From Montifringilla adamsi (lineage: Eukaryota; Chordata; Aves; Passeriformes; Passeridae): 64,000 nt of DNA. The notes under the pieces were generated by a model. That model saw nothing but the letters and a program-made list of their open reading frames with translations, was not told the origin of the DNA and did not search any database. Shown in pieces: positions 50,330 through 62,300 of the stretch; the first letter of the stretch is position 1; the number at the start of each line of letters is the position of its first letter. The stretch covers positions 679,553 to 743,552 of the forward strand of contig JAGGNK010006335.1 of assembly GCA_017590115.1 (NCBI GenBank), read 5' to 3'. Both the position numbers and the translations under genes were made by a program.

Positions 50330-52160
50330 ATGTGTATGTATAGGTAGCATAAAAGGTGAACCTTTTTTCAAAAAGTGTGTTTTTCATTGCTTTCTATATT
50401 GTGCCCATTGTTTTTAATGAAGTTCTAGATGTCAGAACAGCTACAAGCAATTACTAGTCAGTACAGGGAATGAAAGGGTAGTGCTGCAGTGAATGTCCAA
50501 GGCTGTTATGTTTACCAGTCAGCAAATGCATGCAGCAAGCATGTAGTAGGAAGCAGGTGGCTCTTAGGTAAGGGTTACGGACTGTGTGCACAAGTTCTTT
50601 AGGCAGGTACAGTGGCAAAGTGAAAACCGCTATCTTAGACTAGCCATGTGATAGATGGTAAATTGCCTGGGCTCCAGAGATTGTTTCTTCTACCAACTTT
50701 CTGGATTAGTTTACTCCCCACTCCATCCTGCTCTATCAGATGAGTAACATGTTCTGTCAGAGTCCTGAGCTCAGTAAGGGAGTGTTAGTGCTACTGCAAC
50801 ACATACTATGAACAGCACAAGTCCAGGCTTACTGTGTGCAAGGGTGTTGTACATTGCCTATACACCAAAAATTTAAATAACATTTTGAATATGGGTTGTT
50901 TTCAAATGAGCATTCACAGGAATCTAGTCTGGGTTAAAGTCCTCTATACCATTCCAGATATGCAGGGAAAGACACTGGTGGTCAGCAAAGACTTTTGCAT
51001 TTACTGCAAGTTATATCATTACTCTTGAAAGGGACAAGAACAATCCTTCCACTTCAATGGTGCAAACAGTTTTTCTTTCTCACGCTCTGTACAGCAACTA
51101 TAAGCTGATCATAGATTATCTGCTTTGGAAGAAATTCTCCAAAAGCATTACATAGTTTGGTGCTGAAGGTGCAGTGATGGCAGTGAAGAGTTTTACTTGT
51201 CTCAGACAATTTATTCTTTAATTTTGGGTACACGGTCCCATCCTCAAGTCCTTTTTCTACAGTTCCTGTGGCACAGTCCAACACATGCTTTTATTTTGTA
51301 AGAAAACAGTATTATTCCTTGACAATGTACTTGTGTGAGTTTCTACTTGGGGCTAAGAGGAGGATCTGAGCTCCCAAGTCAATGCCATCTCACAGGAGTG
51401 ACAACAAGCCTCCGCTAAACTCCATTTAACCAGTAGATGGCAGAACGTTTTGCTTTGTTTTGCTGCTGAAAACACGTAACTGCAATTTTCTGAAGACTCA
51501 TTTAAACAAAGACAGTTGAGTAAATCAGTGCTAACATCAGAAGCAAATTTTAACATATTTATTAAAATATGACAACCACAGAATTTCCTTTGGAGGATGC
51601 CCAATCATCTAATTAAAGAGGCCCTCACTTAGTTCAATAACCAGAATCTACTATGGTATTTCTGAGAGGTCTTCTAGGAGCTGTCAAAATCTCTTTTTTT
51701 CGGACTTGTACTTCTGTTGCACACTGACAATTTGAACAGCTTAAAACAGTAATGACTAACAATGAAATCTCACCATGAACTCCTTAATGAGACACCAAAT
51801 ATATTTTCCTGGACAAGCTGTAGGCCATACCCTGCAAGCTACTATCTCACTATCTCTTCAGTTCATTCACAGATGGCTTCAGGAACACTTTTACTGAGTG
51901 TTGAACTTATTTGAATATATAAATTCATATGTTTTGTAGAACATAGTACGTTAAATAATATACCCTTAGGTGCTGCTTATGGGGACACAGCACTTCAGAG
52001 CAAACCATCAAGCCTTTTCATTATACTGCAGAGGGCCAGGAAAAGCAGGACACATGCAAACACTTCTTATTGCTGGCAGCTCCAAAGCTCTGGGTCCTCT
52101 AGGCTGCCAGCTCAAGTTTATTGCCACCCTGTCAGACCTATCCTAGCCCAGTTTGAGACT

Positions 52161-52205
52161 GATTGCAGCAATCCTGTGATTGCAGCAATCCTGTGATTGC
52201 TGCAG
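52161..52205 (+). repeat. 17-bp tandem repeat with palindromic core
   Basis: GATTGCAGCAATCCTGT occurs twice, followed by a partial third copy GATTGCTGCAG. Each unit contains the palindrome GATTGC-A-GCAATC. Confidence 0.93.
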
Positions 52206-54585
52206 CCTCAGTGATCAGCTGAGCCTGCATGGAAGATTGCTGCAACACTGAAGTCTACTGCTGTATGTTACGGCTTTATTGACTGTAACAAGCTGAAAAC
52301 AATCTCTTGGCAATTCAAAGCATTTTTAACTTTCAAGAAGTTAGGAAGATAGGATCAGAAAGAGTGAAATATTTTGAGACACAATAGTGAAGTCAGCAAT
52401 TGAACAGATATGATGGGCTCCCTGGAGTTCTAGGATATTGGTCAATAACCTCAAAGAACACTCCAGAAGGAATCTGTTATTAGACCAAGCTTCTTGGACA
52501 TGGATTTCAGTAAGACAGAAAGGACAAAGGACTGACCCATAGTTCCTCATCTGTTGTGCAATAATTTCATGAAAAACCCTAAAACCACTCTAGGATGCAC
52601 ATGACTGCAACATGAAGGGCATTGTTATTCCTATTTGCATCAATTTTCACTGCAAGAACAGAAAATAATTTTCTTTAATCCTGATTTAGCACAATGCATG
52701 ACTGTCCAAAAAAACTGTTGAGACTTCTAGGGACCTGATCTAAATCTGATCCTAAACCCAAGAACCCATTTCAGTAAACATCTTCCTACAAACAATAGAT
52801 CTATTATAGTTTGCTACTCCTGGCAGTCCTGGGACAAGGGCAAACTCACACATTTTTAGTTATGTGCTAAATAAGCCACATTCTTGTAAACTCAGCCCCA
52901 GTGAGAAGAATACTCAAATGCTGGAAACACCAGCAATAACATTCAGACCATTTGCCATTGAACCCTTGAATGAACAGCCTGTCTTCCAATCCCACGATAG
53001 CCTCTGAGTCCTTATAAAAAACCAGTAGAGGCTGAAGCAGTTCTGCCTCTCTTTCTGGGACACCGAATTCTCCCAATCTGCTATCAACCTCAGGGGCCTT
53101 CCCTCCCCACAGAACAGAAAGTACAAACCTTGCAGATACTCAGTGGGAAAAGTCAGAGCTGATGTATGGATTTCCCATTTCTGTTGCTGACCTGCTATTT
53201 TCACTAGTCTTTGCTTTTTGTCCAAGAGATTTTAGGTCAATCAGATTTTGCAGCAATTGCTTTGGTATCTAGGTATAGAGGATTTTATTCATAATTTAAA
53301 ACTTAGTGATATACATGGGCCTTGGAAGCCTCTTCTGTTAGAAACAGCAAAAACAGCAACCAAATTAAAACTTTAAAATTTTCTTTTTAAAGGAAGTGAC
53401 CCAGAGAAGCATTACAGGACTTAATCCCACAAAGAGGAACATATTTGAAATGCCTTTATTACTTTTAATTAAACATATACAAAAATAAAAACTTCTATCA
53501 AATAATGAAACACCTAAAGCTCTAAGAGATTTTAGAAATTCTCTGGCTTTTCAGACCATCAGAGTCATCTACTATTTTGTGGCGTCATGTGGAAATATGG
53601 GCTTTCACCTTCAAGAGCCAAAAGCCAAACTACAGACATAACTGTGTTCTGCCAAACTCAGTCTTAGGAACCTCTCTGGCCAAAGGTTTGAAAACAATAT
53701 TATGACTTAATGTTCAGTTCCATGTTAACCATCTGGTAAAGCAAATCATATGTTCTAAAAACCAATACAATTCTAAAAGAAGAATTTAGTGCAAGTGAAT
53801 TACTCCATGTGGTATTTATGCTGAACAGAAAGCAGGCCAATCTGGAAGCGATTTTGAGCAATAACTCAAAAGTACTGTATGTTGTAGATTACAGACTACG
53901 TAGAGGTATCAGGTCAGAGAATAGCAGGTTTAGCTACAGACAGTCCCTAGAACTGTTCCTGTGAAATCAGTAGCAGGTATGTGAAAGCCAGGATTTCCAT
54001 ATTAAGTTTTAAAAAAAAATCTTCTCAATATATCTTGTTCGCTAGATCTTGGGGTCCTTCCCATTGATTTCTTCTGGTCTGACAGTTCCAGCGGGACAGT
54101 GTATGTAGGCAGGAGGATCTGTCAGCACAGGTCAGTGTGCAGGAATCCAGTCCACAAACATCCAGGTGAGACATTATGGGCATTTTCTGTGTTTCATCCT
54201 TCTTTACAAGTAGAGCTAAGCGCTTCCATTTTCACTTACCTGAGACTTGCTCCTCTGCAGCAAAGCCAGCAAGTATCTCAGTTTGCTCTTAGCCTAAACT
54301 TTCTTCAGGTAAAAACAAAACATTATGAACCTTGTTTTACTCCAGCTGTCAGTGGTTAGCATGTCTCCTAGGACATGCAGAATATTTACATTCCTTACAT
54401 GCAACTCTTCTTTACTATCCATACAATTATTTTCCTGGAATTAGATACTTTTTGGTTTACTTAATTGTTGAGCAAAGTTTCCTGTCTGACCATCCAGGAA
54501 TCGCTCTGGCAGGCACACTCAGACCACGTGAGCTGGAACGGAGGTCACTTCACAGTGGGTGGCTCCAGTGAGCTGAGAGGTGCCC

Positions 54586-55006
54586 TGTTGGACTCCCTAC
54601 ACACCCCACTCTCACCCAGTCAGACCAGGTTTCCTTAGTGGCTGGACCCCAGGTTTCCCATGACAGTCTCAGACTCCTGGATTCTTAAAATGGTTTAATC
54701 ATGGTGCTGTGACAAAATAACAGCTCAAGATGGTGTCTCCGAGGAGGAACCTTGAGCAAAGCAAACCCTGGGCTTTTATAGCCTCACAGTCTAAGTGTGT
54801 GAAAGTCTGGGGTATTCCAGCTGAACCATTGGCTACTGCTGTGTCTCTCAGCGTCTGCTTACCTAGATGGGCCACAGGGTCCTGCACCCTTTGGGGTCAA
54901 TGCCAGTTTCTAGCCTCTGACTTCTGGTTCCTGCTATCCAGAGCTCAACATGCAGGTCCCACTGCAGCTGTACCCTGACTACTTGCACTGAATGTATTCC
55001 TCAACA
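54586..55006 (-). mobile_element. Solo LTR (421 bp)
   Basis: On the minus strand it runs from TGTTGAGGAATACATTCAGT to GGGAGTCCAACA. It has a TATAAAAGCC promoter motif and ATTAAACC as a likely polyadenylation signal about 100 bp before the end. The TG...CA ends and this order identify an LTR. No target duplication or viral interior was seen. It sits some 300 bp left of the second CpG island and points away from it. Confidence 0.72.
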
Positions 55007-55299
55007 TTATTCAGGCCCAAACCATATACTGTTCTACTGGGAACACACTGGACACTGATAAAGTCTCCATGGCACTCAGATATGGGGGTGATGTAAATTA
55101 TGTCCTCTAGGATGTCCTCTACTCTGATATTGTTCTTTAATATTGACGTCATGATATTGATCTGGACCAGCTTGTGAGTAACAGCCTGTTTCTGCCAACA
55201 GGCAGAATCAGCTCTCCTCCTGCCAAGAGAAACAACAGAACGTCCCACTCCTACTGCGCTACCACGAGGATGAGGACGCAGTCCTGTGTGTCAGGTGGT

Positions 55300-56340
55300 G
55301 TCCCGAGCGACACCTGTTCGCTTCCGGTCCCAGGCTTCACTGACAGCACCTCCGGACTCCTCCGAAGCCTGAGCAAGGGTTCGGGCTGTGAGCACATGGT
55401 GCGCTTACGGCCGGCACAAGGCACATCACTGCCCACACCCTGCTGCCCATGTCACAGGGCCCGTCTTTCCGACGACTTTCACCGCAGCAGATCTGGCCTT
55501 GACCTCCTAGCCACCCTTCCACACTCACAGCGCTCCCCCTCCTCATACTACATCCAAGGAAAGGGGCTGGCCGAGGAATCGGCGGCTCTCTCCGGGGCCA
55601 GGGCTGCGGGCGGGAGAGGCGAGCCCGAGCCCGCGCCTCCGCCCCCGCCTCCGCCGCCCGGCTGGCCATCCGCTCGCTCGTCCTCCGTCCCTCCCTCTGT
55701 TCCCGCCTCCCTCTCGGGCGGCTGGCGGCCATCCCGCTGCCGCTCCGGCCTTGGGGCGCGGGGCGGAGCCCGCAGCCACCGCCCCTTCCCTCTGCCTGCG
55801 CCCGGCGGCCCCTGACGGCGAGCAGCGGCGGCGGTCTGTGCTCCTCGCTCCCCGGTGAGTGCGGGCCCCGCCGCCCCGCTTCTCTGCCGCCCGGCGCCGG
55901 CGGCTCGAGTGCCTGGGAGCCGCTTCCCCGGCCGCGGCGTGCCCGTTCCCGGCCGCCGCGGGGAAAGGTTGTGGGGTGGAGGGGCGCCCCTCGGGGCAGA
56001 GCCGGGACGGGTGCGGGCCCGGGCGGAGGGCGGGTACCGGCGGTTAGCAGGGCCCGGTGGCAGGCGGGGGATCCTGCCGTCTCCCGGCCCCGGTTCCCGC
56101 GGTGGGGGCTGGAAAGAGCCGTTGGATGCTGCGGAGGGACGGCGGCTCTGGCGGAGCAGCCTCTGCGAGGCACCATCGTAGCAGCGGCGGGCTCTGCCGC
56201 CCCCGCCGCGGCTCCGGGCCCCGGCTGGCGAAATCTCCAACACCCGGCTTGGGGCCGGCTCACAGGGAATACAGGGGCGGCTTTTGCAGGGCGGAGAAAG
56301 CGGAATAGATTTAGCTGGAGAAGAGCGGGCGTGGAGAGAA
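55300..56340 (+). promoter_or_regulatory. CpG island, probable promoter of an unidentified gene
   Basis: CpG-dense sequence with an ETS-type CTTCCGG at 55321-55327, GC boxes GGGCGG at 55761-55766 and CCGCCCC at 55779-55785. Long open frames on both strands are compositional artefacts of high GC. The donor at 55855 suggests plus-strand transcription. The island may be bidirectional, but nothing on the minus side supports a gene. Confidence 0.75.
55790..55854 (+). other. Possible noncoding first exon of unknown plus-strand gene (3' end)
   Basis: CTCCCCG|GTGAGT gives a full-consensus splice donor (GT at 55855-55856) in the core of the CpG island. The sequence before it has no convincing start codon in a conserved frame, so this would be 5'UTR. 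The 5' limit is not determined (55790 is arbitrary). The gene cannot be named, because no coding exon of it was found before 64000. Confidence 0.4.
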
Positions 56341-59300
56341 GTTGTGCTGCCCTGTCCTCATGTGAAGCTTTAATATTGATTTTCCTCCTGGAACTGCTCG
56401 AGCGTTGTCTATTGGTATTTCAGTAGTATCTAAATAGTGGAGGATAGTGCGAAGTATACGTACCAAGCACACAGCAACTCTTCTGTGTTGAAAAAAACCT
56501 CAGTAGATCTGCAGCATAAGTGCGACACGGAAAGGATGAAAGAAAATAATTAGGAGGTGATGCCTTTAAAGTGTTGGGTTTTAATAATTTTGGGTGACAA
56601 AATAATCTGTTTCATGTTCATGGTGCAGAGGGCAGGTGCAGGTGTTCTGTAACAGTCCTGGAGGTCATAGCACAGATGCAGGTATTTGCCTTCTAATTTA
56701 ACTTGACTTAGGACTGTGGCGGTGGAGATGCCCAGTTTCAGTAACTGGATCAGGTATATGTTTGGATCGATCCCTGTTTATGTTCAGTATGTTTCCATGT
56801 TTCATAATATCCCCACAGTTCCCATTTATTTTTTAACTGGAGGTTGTACTTTGATATTTAGTTTCCACCTCTGAAGTTAGTAAAGATGGGGGAAGGGGAA
56901 TAAAGGGGAGGACGGAGAGATCTGGACTTTAGTATTTTTTAATATCAGCAGGAAACTTGGTCTAAAACAGAGGATTCTCTCTCCAAACAATTGGAATTGA
57001 ATTAATATCTCTGAGCACTCTGTGCTGTTGCTATTGTTCAGACTGGCTTTATCAATCCACAAAACTGAAGTAAAGGAAGACCACCCTAGTGAAATATTAA
57101 CACTGGAATGTTTATTTAGTAATGCTTTGCTTAAAAGCAATTGTGCTTCATCAGAATGTCCTAATAAACTTCTGGGGATTGTTACTTACTGCTTCAAAGA
57201 AAGTGAGAGGACTGTAATGGGCATAGAGTAGGAAGTGCAGCTGAATCTTGTACCTTCCAGGATCCGTGGTGTGTGTGAGGATTTTTTAGGGAAATTATCA
57301 GTACTTCAGTCTTCTCAGACTTTATAAGATAGAGGAGATTCCTGGAGATGTTTTCCATGTAAAAAGAAGTCTGATCACTTAGCTTTACAGACTACTTCAT
57401 GCAGACTATTGCTGAATTAAAAAGACCACAGGGCTTTCAAACTGCAGGTTTTTGCAATATCATATTTGTAATTTAGCACCTTCCTTTCTCTCTGGTTGTC
57501 TTTGGCCAGAGGATGATACACTCCAACTTTGATATTATTTGTTTTTGTAGTAATAGTGGAAGAGCCAAAACAAATTAGAGAAGAAATAACATTTGAATAG
57601 TAAGAAATTGAACAAATCTCTTTTGCTGGTGTTATCGAGCATAGACTCTCACTGCAGGATTGTGAGAGTAAGAGCTGGAAATTTGCTCCCTCCTTGGAGT
57701 AACAATCCACTTAAGCTAAATGGAAAGATGAGAGAGTGGTCTCTTTGTGTCTTGAAATATAGAGAAGGTAGAGAGGAGCCTTAATTGTGTGAAAATGAGA
57801 TAATTTTTTTCAGGGTTTTTGCCTTCACTGCTGCCTTAGGGATTGATTAATTCAGAAGATTTCCTCAAGATGTTTGGCACTTTCTTGAAAGAATTGGGAC
57901 ATCCCACAGCTGTAGGGTCAGGACTTCAAATGGTTGTGAAAGAGGGTGTTAATTTTGATTGTTTGGGGGTTTTTTTTGCCTACCCTTTCTGTGTGAAAAC
58001 TGTTAAGAAAAAGGTGATTTAAAAATATTTAGTGGAACTTAATTTGCCTTCCCAGGAAGCTTGGCCAGTAAACTCTGCTAACAGCTAGTGTGAGTTCATG
58101 AAATTGTGTCAGACACACACTTGTTCTCCTTACAGACTGAAGCTGTGGGTGTTTGAAAGCTGGATTCATCTAGGCAAATAGTTGAATAGCTGCTGAGATT
58201 GCCGATAGAAGGTATTGTGTGTGAGCAAATTATCTTTATTTCCAAACAACAAATTCAGGATTTGTCTTGAAATGGTGTGAAAAGTTAGGACCCCACAGTG
58301 TCAAGATTATTTCACAACAGAAGTAATCCTCTCATCAGTTCTTCATCCTGAAAGAATCCTTCCACCTACATATATTCAGTAGCTCTGAAACAGTTCAGAT
58401 TTCAAGTTGCAGAAGAGTTCTCAAGGTGCAGAGAGAGCAGTTTATGGAGCTGGTATAATGGTAATGGCATGAGAGCTGATTCACAATATTCCCATTTTAT
58501 TTGCCTTTCTCATGCACCTCTGCTGCATTTCTTCACCCTTCACAGGAGTCTTTTGAAACGAAGAGATCCATACTGAGGTGTCTTTTAATCCTGTCTTTTG
58601 ACATTGAACCAAAATTTCAGACCAAATCTTTGTACACATGCCCTGTATTCCACACTTCTTGCAACGCTTCCATGTTGGTTTTGTGTTTTTTTCTAACGCT
58701 AGAAGCTAGTTCTTTGTCAAAACTGGTTCAAGCTGCATATTTGTTAATGAACAGTCTAAGAGTACTAGCATAGGGTAAAAAAGCAGCAAGTTTGTGTAGA
58801 GGTAGGAAGTAGGTTAAAGTTCAGAGCTGCTCTCTCAGGAGGTGGAAAAAAGATTTCAACACTTCATTTTTCAGTGTTTGGTAGTCTCCAGATAAGCTTC
58901 CTTTTATTCTCCTGTGTAATGCTGCTCATTATCCTGTAGCAAAAAGGAAAATTAGTCTCTACTTTTATCTGGGACACTCAGTAATGAGTGTGCTGAGAAA
59001 GTGTTAACTTACACCTGCTTAATTATGATTTGGATTTTGTTAAGACTAGATTGCATTTCAGAGGCTGTCTGAGAGCACATGAGAGTACACTGCATATGTG
59101 TGCTCGCCTGGGTTACCAAAGGCTGGTGACATCTATGTGAGAGAAGTGTTTTGACTGTCCCTCTAAGCTGTAATAGCTGTGTTGAGGTGAGAGAGGAGGT
59201 AGCATTTGGCTTTCTGGAGGGATGATGTGAAAGAGTTTAATATCTACATTTTGGAACTGGGCACCTAAACTTCCAGCTCACTTGGAGTTGGAGTTACTTT

Positions 59301-62300
59301 AAGACCTCAATGTTTGGTTTCACAAACTTGATCTCTGACCTAAAGTTTCAGTTCCAATATGTGATATAGCATTGCTAACAAAGTGCAGTGATCAGAATAT
59401 TTATGACAGCCTATGAAATACACAGATTATGGGAATATGCAATTAGCAACCTGATTAGTGTGTTGGAAGTTTAGCACTCTGAATAAGTAAGTATTTTAGC
59501 ATTGCAGTTAAAAGTTTCAGGCAGCAGGAGAAAGCAAGAGCATCTGCAATCCAAAGCTGTCTTTGTTCTAGTACAGTGTTTCTTTTGAGCATTAAAGTTG
59601 AAAGGGGTTCCCTGAAACTTTGCCCAGAGATTGTTTAAGAAACCCTCCTTTTTCTATTACTGCATTTTTTCCAGTGTGGAATACTGATGTAGTTTATACT
59701 GGTGGAATAGTTGCTCAGTCATCAAATTGTCAGTGGACTTCTCTTTAAGGATCTATGCGTAATGATGGACCTTTCTGTGTCATGAAGAAACACGAAGATT
59801 CTTTCTCAAGTCCCTTTAACTCAGAGTCTGCTAGTAGCAATGGAACAGTGTTTATTTGTTACATAGTGGCTTTATCTGCCACAGGTAGAGTGTTACATAA
59901 TGAGAGCTTCTCTGAATCAAAAGAAGAAACCTGTGTTTATTGCAACAGTAATTGCACTCATCTGTTCTTTGTACATCCAAGAGTAATTATAGCATTTTAT
60001 ATTTTTATAAAACAAGACTCTGCTTGTTCTACTTCTGGTGTTGAAGTCTATCGAAATGCTGGGGGCATGTGTGGGCTTGAGGTTTTTTTTCCTTATGGTC
60101 TGTTTCGTTGGGTTTTTGCAATTTTTTGGTGGGTAGGTGGGGTTTCTTGTTGTTGTGTTGTCATGTGTCTGGTCATCTCTATCTGTCTGTTGATTTACCC
60201 AGTGTAACAAAAACATTTTTCTTAGGCAATTTGAATATTTAAACTAAAAAACAGATGTGTTTATTAGGATTTTCTTTGTAAACTGACTTGAATTATGGCT
60301 GGATTTATTTAGTGAAATTTTACTACTTTAAACACCTGCCTGATACTGAAGGGAGGTTGCCTTTCCATATCAAAAATGCAGGCTTTTGTCAACTTGCTGA
60401 ACATGGTCATTCTCCCTCCTTGGTTTTTGGGTAAGGTAGGCATGTGCAGAACATGGTGCAATTCCAATATGATGGAAGTTCCTACATGCTGGACCTTCTT
60501 AGAGATCTTTATTCACGGCTATGCCATCTGTAACTTAGGTAAACTGGAATTAGTCATCAACCTTTTTAATGGAGGCCCCTGCTGAGTAGAATGTGAAACC
60601 ATGAGAAGAGCTGTGAGAAGTTTTAGAGGCTCAGGGGAATTGAGCAATAACCCTTAATTAAAGTGCTGTTCAGCTATATCTAACTGCTAGTAATGTCACA
60701 AAGTGCATGCTCAATGTTGTGATGAAAAATTTATAACTCAGTAGCCTGCTGCTGTGCTGCAGCTCCACTTGCATTTTTAAAGTTGCGTGCTTTTGCTATT
60801 TGAAGGTGCTTGTTGCAAACTTGGCAGCTAAGTACAGATACATACAGTGGCAGTCATTTGAGTGGACAAAACCAAGGGAAATAACTTGTGGGCATAAGAC
60901 TGATAATTGCAACAGAAGGTGGTAAGATGAGATTCAGCATGGATGAAAAATGTTGCATTTTTCAAGCAAGGCCATGGATGTTGCCTATGTCCTGCCATAT
61001 CACCAGGCGAGGACTTTTACCATGGTGGTCCTGCCATCTCGCCTCTTTTTTTCCAGTTTTCAGTTGGAAGTTTCATCACAGAAACATCATATTTTGTCAT
61101 GTTTCTTCATAATTTTCCTTCAAGTACCAGCAAGTCTGAGCCTTCCCCTTTTTCTTGATGACATATAAAATGTCATCTTTGCTTTGCCTGAGTGTAATCT
61201 TTTTTAGCATTTCTAGAATCTGGTAAAATGTTCAATTTAAATTGCTTCTTTGCTGAGTGTGTGCTTCCCAGTGATGGCCAGGAATTTACCCACATTTGAG
61301 GATTTGAGCATTTAATACTTGAAATCTGTTTTTGTTAAGATACCTGGCGTTTAGTTTTATGAAGAGGTGTCTAAAATTAACCTCTTATCATTAATATCAT
61401 AGGCATCCTTTCATAATTGGAAAGACAGCAACTAAGAAACCAAAGATGGAATAGGAAAAGTAATTGTGGAAACATGTGTCTCCAAGTGAGATTAAATATA
61501 TGTCTGTACTAAAATGCTGAATAAACATGGCTGTTCTGTTCCTATTTTATGGCCTGAAGCTTTGACAGAAGTTTTCTCATCCAGAGCCTTTTTTCCTTTC
61601 TGCAGGTCAAACAATCAGTGTCTTTGGTTTATTGTCGGGTACTTCTGTAACAAATGTGGTTATTAGTAATCAAACATTTGTGTTCTGTACTACAGAAGGA
61701 GCATGGTTTCCTGTCAGCATGTGTGTAGGAAACCTCTCTGTGTGCTACAGTTTTCTCTTTTTCTGTATGGTGAGAGATGAGTGGGATGCTCTGACATCCC
61801 TAAAAAACCCCAGAATAATACATATTGTTGATAGTATGGATCTGTTTACAGTCAATAAGTGCAGGTGTGCTTTTTAAAAATAATCTCTTTTTTTTTTTTT
61901 TGTGATGTGAGATTCCTGCTTTTAGTCTGATTAGCTGTGTTCAGTTTCACCTTCAGCTCTAAAGAGAGTAGAATAATATGTTATAAATGACGTCTAGAAC
62001 AGTTTTCAGACTTTCTCAGGTGTAGCAAGAGACTAAATTGTTTTTTCCCCTCTATGATCTTCATGAGATAATTTATGCAAGTGCAAAATTACAGGATGTA
62101 TTATGTTGCCTCAATTCCATTCATTTCAGTAAATTTATTTGTTGTCATTGTTCCAAGTTACAAAACTGCTTCTAAAGGGATCTGAAGTAGAATCAAGGAG
62201 TCGCTGTCAATGAAGAATGTGCTTTAAACTAAACAAAGTCCTCTTCCAATCAATGTTGTGGGATGTGACCAGTATTGTGTTTATGTTAGATACTCAGAAA

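Larger units (their letters stand above)
37131..55300. other. Intergenic region between the two CpG islands
   Basis: About 18 kb with no intact gene that I can support. It is a patchwork of CR1 fragments, LTRs, the GET4 retropseudogene and simple repeats, listed separately. Stretches 37320-38480, 40620-44160, 45500-46570 and 51600-54580 hold only AT-rich unassigned sequence, microsatellites and short chance ORFs. Confidence 0.7.

Noticed and set aside
55337..56263. 308-, 231- and 213-codon frames in the second CpG island
   Set aside because: Arg/Gly/Ala/Pro-rich translations on both strands, typical of stop-poor GC-rich DNA, with no domain.
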